In this document: piece by piece, positions 7,238 to 14,606 of the stretch
Position numbering within the stretch: position 1 is the first letter of the stretch
Layout: the number at the start of each line of letters is the position of its first letter
Source: Clostridiales bacterium
Lineage (GTDB): Bacteria; Bacillota; Clostridia; Christensenellales; Aristaeellaceae
Assembly: GCA_019420065.1 (NCBI GenBank)
Contig: JAHZHX010000024.1
Span: 1 to 26,538 of the forward strand
Direction of reading: 5' to 3'
Length of the DNA stretch: 26,538 nucleotides
The notes under the pieces: generated by a model
Seen by the model: only the letters and a program-made list of their open reading frames with translations
The model's database searches: none
What the model was told of the DNA's origin: nothing
Translations under genes and position numbers: made by a program

Positions 7238-8182
7238 ATGTACGAAGATGCTTTGAGCTTTACCTTTCTGGGGATGCAGGTATTCTATTACGGCCTGTAT
7301 GCCGCCATCGGCGCCGCGCTGGCGCTGGGGCTGCTTGCCATCCTGAGCCGCCGGATGCGCCTGCCCGCGGGCACCGTTGCCCTCTTTGGCGTGCTGGCGC
7401 TGCCGCTGTCCATTGCATGCGGCCGTCTGCTTTTCTGTCTGCTGGATTTTCGCTTTCACAGCTATTTTTCGCTGCGGGCGCTGCTTTCCTTCTGGGGCGG
7501 CGGTCTGTCGATGACCGGCGTGCTGCTGGGCGCTGTTGGCGCCGCCTGCTTGACCGCGCGCATTCAGGGAGTCCATACGCTTGCCTTCCTTGACTTGCTT
7601 GCGCCGGCGCTCTTGCTGTTCATCGCCTTTGCCCGCATTGGCGAACAGTACACCGAGCTTCTGGGCCGCAGCCGTCCCCTGGTGATGGAAGGGCTAAAAA
7701 ACAGCTTCCTGGCCTCCAGCGACGGCTATGACGCATACCTCAAAACCTATCTGTTTGAGGCTGTCACGGCGCTGGCGCTGTCCATGGTGATGCTTTTCCT
7801 GCTGCGTCGTTCTCTTCCCCATGGCGACGTTCTGCTCATCGGCATGCTGCTGCTGGGCTGCACGCAGGTACTGTGGGAAAGCCTGCGCTTTGACGCGCAT
7901 ATGCGCCAGTCCTTTATCAGCATGCAGCAGATTCTCTACGCCTGCATGTTCGCTGCGCCGCTGCTGATCTACGCGGCGCGCGCAGGCAGAAAAATGCCCA
8001 GCAAAAGGCCGCTTGTCTGTTCTATTGCGCTGCTGGTTCTGCTCACAGCTGCTATCATCGGCCTGGAATTCATGATCGACCGCTCCGGGATCAGCCGCCT
8101 GCTGCTTTATCTGGTTTATGCACTGCTCTTGTCCTTGCCCGCCGTCCTGGCGCTGACTTTCCGCAAAAGGAGTCTGAAATAA
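7238..8182 (+). CDS. Divergent Lgt-like (prolipoprotein diacylglyceryl transferase family) membrane protein
   Basis: A 314-residue polytopic membrane protein with about seven hydrophobic segments. Several Lgt landmarks are in order: CGRLLFCLLDF; WGGGLSMTGVLLG (87-97), matching the Lgt GGMSFHGGLLG loop; FARIGEQYTELLG with R133 and E140, matching RIGNFINGELYG; and WESLRFD with R217, followed by FISMQQILY, matching the EFFR...GMSMGQ region. The loop histidine (H103 in E. coli) is Thr93, and the RIGN asparagine is Glu136. Thus the fold is Lgt-like, but normal phosphatidylglycerol-dependent lipoprotein lipidation is doubtful. A housekeeping Lgt presumably lies elsewhere. The ATG at 7238 is one base after the preceding stop, with GGAG 9 bases upstream. 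Its stop overlaps the next start (TAATG). It may be inactive, regulatory or act on another acceptor. Confidence 0.72.
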   Translation: MYEDALSFTFLGMQVFYYGLYAAIGAALALGLLAILSRRMRLPAGTVALFGVLALPLSIACGRLLFCLLDFRFHSYFSLRALLSFWGGGLSMTGVLLGAVGAACLTARIQGVHTLAFLDLLAPALLLFIAFARIGEQYTELLGRSRPLVMEGLKNSFLASSDGYDAYLKTYLFEAVTALALSMVMLFLLRRSLPHGDVLLIGMLLLGCTQVLWESLRFDAHMRQSFISMQQILYACMFAAPLLIYAARAGRKMPSKRPLVCSIALLVLLTAAIIGLEFMIDRSGISRLLLYLVYALLLSLPAVLALTFRKRSLK

Positions 8183-8391
8183 TGACGAAAGAACAGGTCG
8201 CGCGCATCAATGAACTGGCGCGCAAAAAAAAGACCATCGGTCTGACCGAAGGCGAACTGGCTGAGCAGGCCGCGCTGCGCGCTCAGTATCTCAAGGATTT
8301 CCGCGAGGGACTACGCCAGCAGCTGGATAACACCTATATCCAGTATGAGGACGGCCGCAAGGAAAAGCTGACCGGAAAGGTGCGGCATTGA
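8182..8391 (+). CDS. DUF896 (UPF0291, YnzC-like) small protein
   Basis: A 69-residue protein beginning MTKEQVARINELARKKKT and containing the LAEQAALRAQYLKDFR helix and the basic tail EDGRKEKLTGKVRH. This matches the DUF896 family, small two-helix cytoplasmic proteins confined largely to Bacillota, with no settled biochemical role. Length is normal for the family (65-80). AAGGAG lies 9 bases before the ATG, which overlaps the preceding stop by one base (TAATG), so translation is probably coupled. The NUDIX gene starts three bases after its stop. Confidence 0.88.
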   Translation: MTKEQVARINELARKKKTIGLTEGELAEQAALRAQYLKDFREGLRQQLDNTYIQYEDGRKEKLTGKVRH

Positions 8392-8394
8392 TCC

Positions 8395-8880
8395 ATGCGC
8401 CTGACCACTTTGTGCTACATTGAACGCGACGGCAAGTATTTGATGCTGCACCGCGTGAAAAAGAAGCAGGATATCAACGCCGGAAAATGGATTGGCGTGG
8501 GCGGCAAGCTGGAAGAGGGTGAATCCCCAGACGATTGTATTGTCCGCGAAGTCTGGGAGGAAACCGGACTGCGCCTGACGCATCCGCGCATGCGCGGCGT
8601 AATCACCTTCATTTTACCGGAAAATGAGATCACCTTTCTTTATACGGCCGAAGCCGAAGGCGAAATACGGCCTGACTGCAACGAAGGCGTGCTTGCCTGG
8701 ATCCCCATTGAGGAAGTCGCTGGTCTGGATCTGTGGCCGGGAGACCGCATTTTTCTCCCCCTGCTGTGTGAGGGATCCGCCTTTTTCTCGCTGAAGCTGA
8801 CTTATAAAAACGACTGTCTGATTGCCTGCGCTCTGAATGGCGCCGATATTACCAGCCAAGTATTGGGAGAAAACGCATGA
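8395..8880 (+). CDS. NUDIX hydrolase (MutT/8-oxo-dGTPase-like)
   Basis: A 161-residue NUDIX phosphohydrolase. The full box G-x5-E-x7-REUxEExGU is present at residues 37-59 (G37, E43, R51, E52, E55, E56, G58), so metal binding and hydrolysis should be intact. The sequence around it (ERDGKYLMLHRVKKKQDINAG, GKWIGVGGK) fits the 8-oxo-dGTP diphosphatase-like subgroup found in many Bacillota, but the real nucleotide substrate is not determined by this. It starts three bases after the DUF896 stop without a strong site of its own, which suggests translational coupling. Its stop overlaps the start of the next gene (ATGA). Its place within a surface-protein operon is odd and may be fortuitous. Confidence 0.87.
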   Translation: MRLTTLCYIERDGKYLMLHRVKKKQDINAGKWIGVGGKLEEGESPDDCIVREVWEETGLRLTHPRMRGVITFILPENEITFLYTAEAEGEIRPDCNEGVLAWIPIEEVAGLDLWPGDRIFLPLLCEGSAFFSLKLTYKNDCLIACALNGADITSQVLGENA

Positions 8881-9887
8881 AGAGATTCATTTGCCTGTTA
8901 ACCGTGCTGATTCTTTTGCCGTTTGCACACGTTCTGGGAGAAAAAGCCGCGCTGTATACCACCACTGGGAAGATCAGTGCTCCCATCTATGCCGAAATGG
9001 ACGTCGATTCCAAAACAGTGGGGCGAGTCAACCAGGGCTATCCCGTCAAGGTATATGCACTGTATCCGGAATGGGCCTACGTCAGCTGCAATGGCGATAC
9101 CGGCTATGCACGGCGCAAGCATCTGGAAATCGGCAAGGCCGTCGATAAAGCCTCCACTCCTCCTTGGGGCGTGAGCTTTTATCATTATGTCGGCACAGCC
9201 GGCAGGGATGGCCTGCGCATTTACAGCGAAGCCAGCCATGAAAGCGCTGTACTGATCTCCCTGGGTGAAAACGCTCGCATCTCCATCATTGATATTGAAG
9301 ACGGCTGGGCGCGCCTGGGCTACTACCGTCAGTACGGATATGTTGACACCAACGAGCTCAAAGAACTGCTGCCCGTATGCACAGACGCTTTTTCCGGCAC
9401 GGATGACGCTCCCATTGCCACCTTTACCTCATATTACGTTTCCGGTTCGGAGGATGTGAGCGAAAGCGGCAAGGAAACCAATATCGGCGTCAACTGCCAG
9501 TATATGAACGGCGACGTGCTCGAACCGGGCAAAACGCTGAACTACAACAATTACTTTGGCCCCTTCTCCTCCTCCAAAGGCTATGTCAAAGGGCCTGTGC
9601 TGATCGAGAGCGGCTGGGGCTTGGGATATGGCGGCGGCGTATGCCAGGTTTCTAGCACGCTGTACAATGTTTTGTTGCAGCTGCCCGGCATTTCTATTCC
9701 CCTGCGCCGCTCGCACGGCAATGATGGGGCAGAATATCTGCCCCTGGATATGGATGCTGCCGTCGGCAACGAATCCAAAGGCATCAATATGATCTTCCGC
9801 AACGATTATGACTTTCCCATCCGGTTTGAAGCGTCATCGCAGGACGGCGCGCTGTTCCTTGCCATTTACCGTGTTACGGAACAATGA
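8877..9887 (+). CDS. Secreted SH3-like and VanW-domain protein
   Basis: A 336-residue exported protein. A signal peptide (about residues 1-21, ending near HVLG) is followed by two SH3b-like modules. The first (about 25-85) contains APIYAEMDVDSKTVGRVNQG; the second (about 100-165) contains RIYSEASHESAVLISLGENA and GWARLGYYRQYGYV. SH3b modules often bind wall peptides. The C-terminal part (about 195-330) is a VanW domain: TLNYNNYFGPFSS, then GLGYGGGVCQVSSTLYNVLL with C256, and PLRRSHGND. VanW proteins occur in some vancomycin-resistance clusters and widely in Clostridia, without a proven reaction; this one should not be called a resistance gene. GGAG lies 7 bases before the start, which overlaps the NUDIX stop by four bases. 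Its last 14 bases overlap the convergent L,D-transpeptidase gene. Confidence 0.86.
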   Translation: MKRFICLLTVLILLPFAHVLGEKAALYTTTGKISAPIYAEMDVDSKTVGRVNQGYPVKVYALYPEWAYVSCNGDTGYARRKHLEIGKAVDKASTPPWGVSFYHYVGTAGRDGLRIYSEASHESAVLISLGENARISIIDIEDGWARLGYYRQYGYVDTNELKELLPVCTDAFSGTDDAPIATFTSYYVSGSEDVSESGKETNIGVNCQYMNGDVLEPGKTLNYNNYFGPFSSSKGYVKGPVLIESGWGLGYGGGVCQVSSTLYNVLLQLPGISIPLRRSHGNDGAEYLPLDMDAAVGNESKGINMIFRNDYDFPIRFEASSQDGALFLAIYRVTEQ

Positions 9888-10332
9888 GAACGCTGTCGCC
9901 CTCGTTCATCATAGCGAAAAGGCGGTTCATGTCCGCCTGTTCCAGGGCGATACAGCCCGCCGTCCAGTCGCTGGCCGTGCCTCCTCCATGCAGATAAATT
10001 TCACCGCCCAGGGGCGTTCCCCAGGGCGGCCTTTTTTTCGCTTTCTCGGCTGTCTCAAACAGGGGCAGCAGTGCTTGATCCAGTCTGCCTTCTTTTGCCG
10101 CCCGCCGCGCATCCCGCGCCGAGGGATAACTCAGCCCCAGCGCCGCGCCAAACTTCCCCGTTTCCCGCTTCAGGCAAACATAGTACGCCCCTTCGGGCGT
10201 TTTTCCGTCTCCTTCAGCACGCTTGCCGCCCAGTGGATTACGGCCCAACGCCACGCGGCATTGCAGCACGCAAGCGCCCGCCGCATTGGATACCGTCAGC
10301 AGCCGTTTTTCTTTTTCAATAATAATTCTCAT
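9874..10332 (-). CDS. L,D-transpeptidase (YkuD-type catalytic domain)
   Basis: A 152-residue protein with the L,D-transpeptidase fold, which forms 3-3 cross-links in peptidoglycan or attaches proteins to it. The segment EGDGKTPEGAYYV is typical of the early part. The catalytic segment is LHGGGTASDWTAGCIAL, with H115 and nucleophile C127. The usual SHGC is TAGC, as in the DWTxGCIA subgroup, and the His-Cys distance (11 residues between) is shorter than in classical YkuD. No signal peptide or wall-binding LysM domain is visible, and the protein starts directly with MRIIIEKEKRLLTV, so export is unexplained. The ATG overlaps the DUF554 stop (TGATG), suggesting coupling. It is the last gene of the tex operon and converges on the VanW gene. 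Confidence 0.83.
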   Translation of the reverse strand: MRIIIEKEKRLLTVSNAAGACVLQCRVALGRNPLGGKRAEGDGKTPEGAYYVCLKRETGKFGAALGLSYPSARDARRAAKEGRLDQALLPLFETAEKAKKRPPWGTPLGGEIYLHGGGTASDWTAGCIALEQADMNRLFAMMNEGDSVLIVP

Positions 10333-11012
10333 CAGAACACCCGCATGAGCAGCAGCGGCAGCAGCACACCCGGCAGCAGATCCCCTATCGGAATATGCTC
10401 CTTACGCAGCATGTTCAGACCGATGCCCATAATCAGCACGCCGCCAACCGCGCTCATCTCCGTGATAACAGCATCCGTAAGAACCGGCGCGATCACACGC
10501 GCCAGCAGCGTGATTGCTCCCTGATATACCAGCACCGTCACAGCGGACAGCAGCACGCCAACGCCATACGTTCCCGCCAGGAATATGGACGAAATAAAAT
10601 CCAGAACCGACTTCGCGTACAGCGTACTGTGATCCCCGCGCAGCCCTGAATCCAGCGCGCCGACAATGCTCATCGCCCCTACGCAGAAAAGAAGCGAAGC
10701 GGAAACAAACCCTTTGGCAAAGCTTCCATTCCCATTTTCCTTGTCAAACCGTGCTTGCAGCCGTTCTCCCAGCCGGTTCAAAACGTTCTCAATCCGCAGC
10801 ATGGTTCCGATCATAGCCCCAAGCGCTACCGATATCAAGACAATCATCATATTGCTTGTTTCCAGCGCCGTGGACATGCCAATGACAATGACGCACAGCC
10901 CCAGCCCCTGCGTCACCGCAGCGCTGTATTTTTCCGTCAGCCAGCGGCGGAAGACGATCCCTATGAGCGCACCGGCAACGACCACCAGTGTATTCACAAG
11001 CGTTCCCAGCAT
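10332..11012 (-). CDS. DUF554 family membrane protein (YdfK/YqgA-like)
   Basis: A 226-residue integral membrane protein of the DUF554 family (PF04474). It has roughly six to seven hydrophobic segments, starting MLGTLVNTLVVVAGALIG and including the conserved LGLCVIVIGMSTAL, FVSASLLFCVGAMSIVGAL and VGGVLIMGIGLNML. Function is unknown; transport has been suggested for the family. The ATG at 11012 has AGGA about 8 bases upstream and makes a better start than the in-frame TTG at 11036. It follows the radical SAM gene by 26 bases and overlaps the L,D-transpeptidase start by one base, so all are likely one transcript. Confidence 0.87.
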   Translation of the reverse strand: MLGTLVNTLVVVAGALIGIVFRRWLTEKYSAAVTQGLGLCVIVIGMSTALETSNMMIVLISVALGAMIGTMLRIENVLNRLGERLQARFDKENGNGSFAKGFVSASLLFCVGAMSIVGALDSGLRGDHSTLYAKSVLDFISSIFLAGTYGVGVLLSAVTVLVYQGAITLLARVIAPVLTDAVITEMSAVGGVLIMGIGLNMLRKEHIPIGDLLPGVLLPLLLMRVF

Positions 11013-11038
11013 ATGCAATCCTGCTTTCTTTCTCAAAC

Positions 11039-12163
11039 TTAAAGCACGATATCCCCTACGCGATAGCCATAAGGAAGCTCTTCTTCCTCAACGAAATGAA
11101 AATCCTCGTTTTCAAGCACGGGCAAAAAAGCTGCATAGGGAATTTGCGGGAATTCGCAGGCATAGCTGCTGGAGCCAAACCAGCCGCCCTCTTTGGCGCG
11201 CAAATTCAAATCACGGGCAAATTTAGTACGATTGGAGCAGTCATGCACCACAGGGCGCCAGCCCTCGCAGGACGCCTGCTTCATCAATTTCAGCGTCAGC
11301 TCCCGGCTCCAAATGGGGGATATATATCCTTGTCGCGCCATATAAAGCGGTTCGCCGGCATAGTTACCAATGTTATTGGGATTCAGGTGCAGCTCCGCGC
11401 AGTTGATAAAATCGATCCCGGCAGCAAGGATTTGCTCTTTTTTTGCCTGAAACGCGGCGTACAGCTCGGGCGTCATCGGGGTTTCAATACCCACATAGGG
11501 GATATATTTTTTTGCCAAACGCATATTCTCGATCACCGAATCAGCACAGCCGCTGGCGCCCAGGTTAAAGCGCAGTTCGTCCAACCCCGCTTCCCCCAGC
11601 GCGCGCAAATTGTTATCATCGGCCAGCGTCCCATTGGTATACATATGCTGATGAACGCCTGCCGCATGGAATTTACGGATCACCGAATAGTATTGTTCTA
11701 TCTCCATGAACGGTTCCAAGTAGACGTAGGCAACGCCCGTGGGCTTTTTCTGGATGGACAGCAGCAGCTCCAGATCGTCCTCATAAAACTTGGTACCGCC
11801 AATTTCCCACATACCTTCGCCAATCGGCGGCTGACAATCCAGCTCTCCATAATTATAGCAAAATCGGCATTGAATATTACATTTGTTGGTTTTGCGCACC
11901 GCGCTTAATCCCGATCCCAACAGGCAGGAACGGCAGCCGCGGGGAAAGCGCTCATCCTCGCCCACATAATAGGTACGATTCGCCAACGTTTTCAGCCCCG
12001 GAACCCCCGCCATCAGCGGCGCGCGGCGCGCTTCTTCCGCGCGTTCGATCTGCGCCAATACTGCATATACGATTTCCTGCTGATGCGGCATCAGCTCCTC
12101 GTCCTCGGGCAGCGCGGCAAAAAAGCGGAACCACAGCAGCGCATCCTTTTTCGAAATCTTCAT
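11039..12163 (-). CDS. Radical SAM protein of unknown function
   Basis: A 374-residue radical S-adenosylmethionine protein. The cluster motif is C95-N-I-Q-C99-R-F-C102-Y-N-Y-G-E, the canonical CxxxCxxC. Downstream are the usual barrel strands, for example AYVYLEPFMEIEQYY, HQHMYTNGTLA and LDELRFNLGA. A CRSC pair lies about 13-16 residues before the motif, and a later DCSNRTKFARD segment contains another Cys, so a second metal site is possible. No SPASM domain is obvious. The ATG at 12163 has GGGAGGA 7 bases upstream, better than the upstream frame start at 12187, which overlaps tex. The gene follows tex by 16 bases. The substrate is not recognisable, and no precursor peptide is visible beside it. 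Confidence 0.82.
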   Translation of the reverse strand: MKISKKDALLWFRFFAALPEDEELMPHQQEIVYAVLAQIERAEEARRAPLMAGVPGLKTLANRTYYVGEDERFPRGCRSCLLGSGLSAVRKTNKCNIQCRFCYNYGELDCQPPIGEGMWEIGGTKFYEDDLELLLSIQKKPTGVAYVYLEPFMEIEQYYSVIRKFHAAGVHQHMYTNGTLADDNNLRALGEAGLDELRFNLGASGCADSVIENMRLAKKYIPYVGIETPMTPELYAAFQAKKEQILAAGIDFINCAELHLNPNNIGNYAGEPLYMARQGYISPIWSRELTLKLMKQASCEGWRPVVHDCSNRTKFARDLNLRAKEGGWFGSSSYACEFPQIPYAAFLPVLENEDFHFVEEEELPYGYRVGDIVL

Positions 12164-12179
12164 CTTTCGTTCCTCCCTC

Positions 12180-14327
12180 TCAAACACGGCCCTTAACCAT
12201 GGTCAAAGCAATCCGCTTCTTCTTTTCATCAACACTGACAACCCACACCTTGACCACATCGCCAACCTTTACCACCTCGGAGGGATGGCGGATAAACCGT
12301 TCTGCCATGCGTGAAATATGCACCAGCCCATCCTGATGCACGCCAATATCTACAAACGCGCCAAAGTCGATCACGTTGCGCACTGTCCCCGTCAGCTCCA
12401 TGCCGGGCGTCAGATCCTTGATATCCAGCACATCCGTCCGCAGCACCGGCGCAGGCAGCTCCTCGCGTGGGTCACGCCCCGGCTTTTGCAGCTCCGACAG
12501 CATATCCCGCAGCGTCGGCAGGCCAATTTCCAGTTCCCCGGCCAGCTTTTCCAGCCCATAGCTTTCCGCCGCGGCCGCAATGCCGGGAATGCCGCCATTT
12601 TTGATCTTTTTCAGATCGCAATGTAAAATTTCCAGCAGTTTTTTTGCTTTTTCATAGCTTTCCGGATGCACCGCGGTCGCATCCAGCGGATTTTTGCTGT
12701 TCGAAACGCGCAGAAACCCTGCGCACTGTTCAAACGCGCGCGGCCCCAGCTTGGGAACTTTTTTGAGCGCAGCGCGGGATGCAATGCCGTTTTCATCCCG
12801 ATAGGCAACGATATTCTGCGCAAGCGCCGGGCCGATTCCCGCCACATGGGAAAGCAGCTCGGCCGAGGCGGTAGACACTTCGACCCCTACCAGGTTCACG
12901 CACTGCTCCACCACGCCGTCCAGCGCCGCGGTCAGCTCATTCTGCTTCAAATCATGCTGATACTGGCCTACGCCAATCGCCTTGGGATCGATCTTGACCA
13001 GTTCTGCCAGCGGATCCTGCATACGCCGGGCAATGGATACCGCGCTGCGCAAAGAAACATCATACTCCGGAAATTCCTGTGCCGCCAGCTTGCTGGCAGA
13101 GTATACCGAAGCGCCTGCTTCGCTCACAATCACGTAGGCAACCCCCGGCATCTCCGGCAAAAGCGAGGCAATGAACTGCTCGCTTTCGCGCGAGGCAGTA
13201 CCGTTGCCAATCGCAATCGCCGTTACATGATGGCGGGCCGCCATGCATTTAATCCATTCTGCCGCCTGCGCCTTTTGCCGTTCCTGGCCAGGCAATGTAA
13301 AATGGCCCACGCCCGTTTCCAGCACTTTGCCATTTTCGTCAACGATCGCCAGCTTGCATCCGGTGCGAAAGCCCGGATCCACGCCCAACGTTACTTTGCC
13401 TTTAACTGGCGGCTGCATCAGCAGCTGATGCAGGTTTTGTGAAAAAACGCGGATCGCCCCCGCGTTGGCGCGATCGGTCAGTTCGTTGCGGATCTCGCGT
13501 TCCAAAGACGGGAAAAGCAGCCGCATCCAAGCGTCCTGGCCAGCCATTTCAACCTGTTCGGCCGCCTGACTTCCCGGGCGCACAAACGCGTTTCTGATCT
13601 GAAGCAGCGCCTTTTCTTCCGGCACGCGCAGCGTTACCTTCAAAAACGCTTCCCGTTCGCCGCGATTCACCGCCAAAACACGATGCGCCGCCATACGGGG
13701 CACTGCCTCGCTGTACTCATAATACATGCTGTAAACGCTTTCCTCATCCTTCAGCGCACGGGTTTCAAGCACGCCTTCGCGCAGCATCATGCCGCGCAGT
13801 CCCTTGCGCAGCGCCGCGTCATCGCTGATCGCTTCCGCAATAATATCGCGTGCTCCCGCCAAAGCGCTCTCCGCATCGGGAACCTCTTTGTCGGGATTGA
13901 CAAAGCGCGCCGCCTGCCCGTTCATGTCGCCGGGGCGCTGCAAACGCAGCCACATGGCCAGCGGCTCCAGACCGCGCTCCTTGGCAATCGTTGCGCGCGT
14001 GCGGCGTTTGGGGCGAAACGGACGGTAAATGTCCTCCAGTTCTGCCAGCGTTGCCGCCGCCAAAAGACGCTGACGAAGCTCGTCATTAAGCGCTTCCTGT
14101 TCGCTCAATGCCTTCTCAATTTCCTGCCGCCGTTTTTCCAAATTGCGCAGATACTCCAGCCGCTCGCACAGCTCGCGCAGCACCTGGTCGTCCAGCGCGC
14201 CGGTCGCTTCCTTGCGATAACGCGCAATAAAGGGAATGGTATTTCCGGCATCCAGCAATTCTATAACAGCCTGCACCTGCTGCGGGCGCAGCGAAAATTC
14301 GCTTGACAAAACTGCAATAAAATCCAC
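12180..14327 (-). CDS. tex: Tex family S1 RNA-binding transcription accessory protein
   Basis: A 715-residue protein matching Tex throughout its usual length. The order is an N-terminal helical domain (FIARYRKEATGALDDQVLREL, EDIYRPFRPKRRTRATIAKERG), a YqgF/RNase H-like domain (TLGVDPGFRTGCKLAIVDENG, about residue 315 on), helix-hairpin-helix segments (LLSHVAGIGPALAQNIVAYR, then ALKKVPKLGPRAFEQCAGFLR) and a C-terminal S1 domain (GMELTGTVRNVIDFGAFVDIG to IALTM). Tex binds nucleic acid and affects transcription; its exact role is unsettled. The real start is most likely GTG at 14327, with AGGAGG 8 bases upstream. The longer frame begins with TTG at 14357 and would place AGGAGG inside the coding sequence. 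It is the first gene of a tex - radical SAM - DUF554 - L,D-transpeptidase operon. Confidence 0.95.
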   Translation of the reverse strand: MDFIAVLSSEFSLRPQQVQAVIELLDAGNTIPFIARYRKEATGALDDQVLRELCERLEYLRNLEKRRQEIEKALSEQEALNDELRQRLLAAATLAELEDIYRPFRPKRRTRATIAKERGLEPLAMWLRLQRPGDMNGQAARFVNPDKEVPDAESALAGARDIIAEAISDDAALRKGLRGMMLREGVLETRALKDEESVYSMYYEYSEAVPRMAAHRVLAVNRGEREAFLKVTLRVPEEKALLQIRNAFVRPGSQAAEQVEMAGQDAWMRLLFPSLEREIRNELTDRANAGAIRVFSQNLHQLLMQPPVKGKVTLGVDPGFRTGCKLAIVDENGKVLETGVGHFTLPGQERQKAQAAEWIKCMAARHHVTAIAIGNGTASRESEQFIASLLPEMPGVAYVIVSEAGASVYSASKLAAQEFPEYDVSLRSAVSIARRMQDPLAELVKIDPKAIGVGQYQHDLKQNELTAALDGVVEQCVNLVGVEVSTASAELLSHVAGIGPALAQNIVAYRDENGIASRAALKKVPKLGPRAFEQCAGFLRVSNSKNPLDATAVHPESYEKAKKLLEILHCDLKKIKNGGIPGIAAAAESYGLEKLAGELEIGLPTLRDMLSELQKPGRDPREELPAPVLRTDVLDIKDLTPGMELTGTVRNVIDFGAFVDIGVHQDGLVHISRMAERFIRHPSEVVKVGDVVKVWVVSVDEKKKRIALTMVKGRV

Positions 14328-14371
14328 CTGTCTATCCTCCTGCGGGCGCAATTGCAAATGAATACATTCAT

Positions 14372-14380
14372 ATTATAACA
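14372..14380 (-). promoter_or_regulatory. Putative extended -10 promoter of tex
   Basis: The minus strand reads TGTTATAAT, a TG-N plus perfect TATAAT, without a clear -35. It lies about 45 bases before the GTG start and just downstream of the hairpin at 14391-14436. Confidence 0.5.
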
Positions 14381-14390
14381 TGGCGGATAC

Positions 14391-14436
14391 AAAATAAAAA
14401 GCCGCTTTTGCATGTTAAATGCCCGAAAACGGCTTT
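14391..14436 (-). terminator. Hairpin with U-tract on the minus strand, upstream of tex
   Basis: On the minus strand AAAGCCG (14436-14430) pairs with CGGCTTT (14404-14398), with four more pairs (TTTT/AAAA) after a single bulged base. The T-rich tail CTTTTTATTTT follows. It is oriented to stop transcription arriving from higher coordinates before it reaches tex. It would serve either an unannotated small RNA or a long tex leader. On the plus strand the tail is weak. Confidence 0.55.
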
Positions 14437-14465
14437 AATATTCTAAAATTTTGTTTATTTTGGTT

Positions 14466-14555
14466 CTCTACTCACAGTAGATTTCATTTTCTCGCTCTCT
14501 CTATCGTAGAAGCATACTATCGCAGCCCGTTAGGCCGCCGTCATGACGAGTAGAG
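14466..14555 (-). other. Unassigned inverted-repeat element between tex and the SGNH gene (candidate RNA)
   Basis: Within the 279-base gap, CTCTACTC and GAGTAGAG (14466-14473 and 14548-14555) are perfect complements enclosing 74 bases. The minus-strand RNA also forms GCGGCC-UAACG-GGCUGC, which uses a G-U pair and so fits the minus strand better. The 14466-14473 arm also belongs to a competing hairpin, TCTACT-CAC-AGTAGA (14467-14481). A ten-codon ORF (14487-14455, MKSTVSREPK) is present without a good binding site. I do not recognise a known riboswitch, tRNA or 6S/SRP consensus. Confidence 0.3.
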
Positions 14556-14573
14556 CGCGATCAGCACACTTTA

Positions 14574-14582
14574 TGATATACT
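14574..14582 (+). promoter_or_regulatory. Putative extended -10 promoter of the SGNH hydrolase gene
   Basis: TGATATACT gives TG-N plus TATACT with no clear -35. The start codon lies 24 bases downstream, with AGGAGGA between them, so the leader would be short. Confidence 0.45.
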
Positions 14583-14606
14583 GATAACCATCAGGAGGAA
14601 TTCACC

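Noticed and set aside
8877..9887. Vancomycin resistance gene
   Set aside because: The protein has a VanW domain, but there are no vanHAX-type genes nearby, and VanW domains are common in Clostridia without resistance.
14281..14350. Repeat of TGCGGGCGCA at 14281 and 14341
   Set aside because: It is a short GC-rich repeat, partly in the tex coding start, with no further copies or structure; probably chance.
14466..14555. tRNA gene
   Set aside because: An 8-base closing stem of suitable span exists, but there is no T-loop TTCGA consensus, no D-arm and no CCA-type end.
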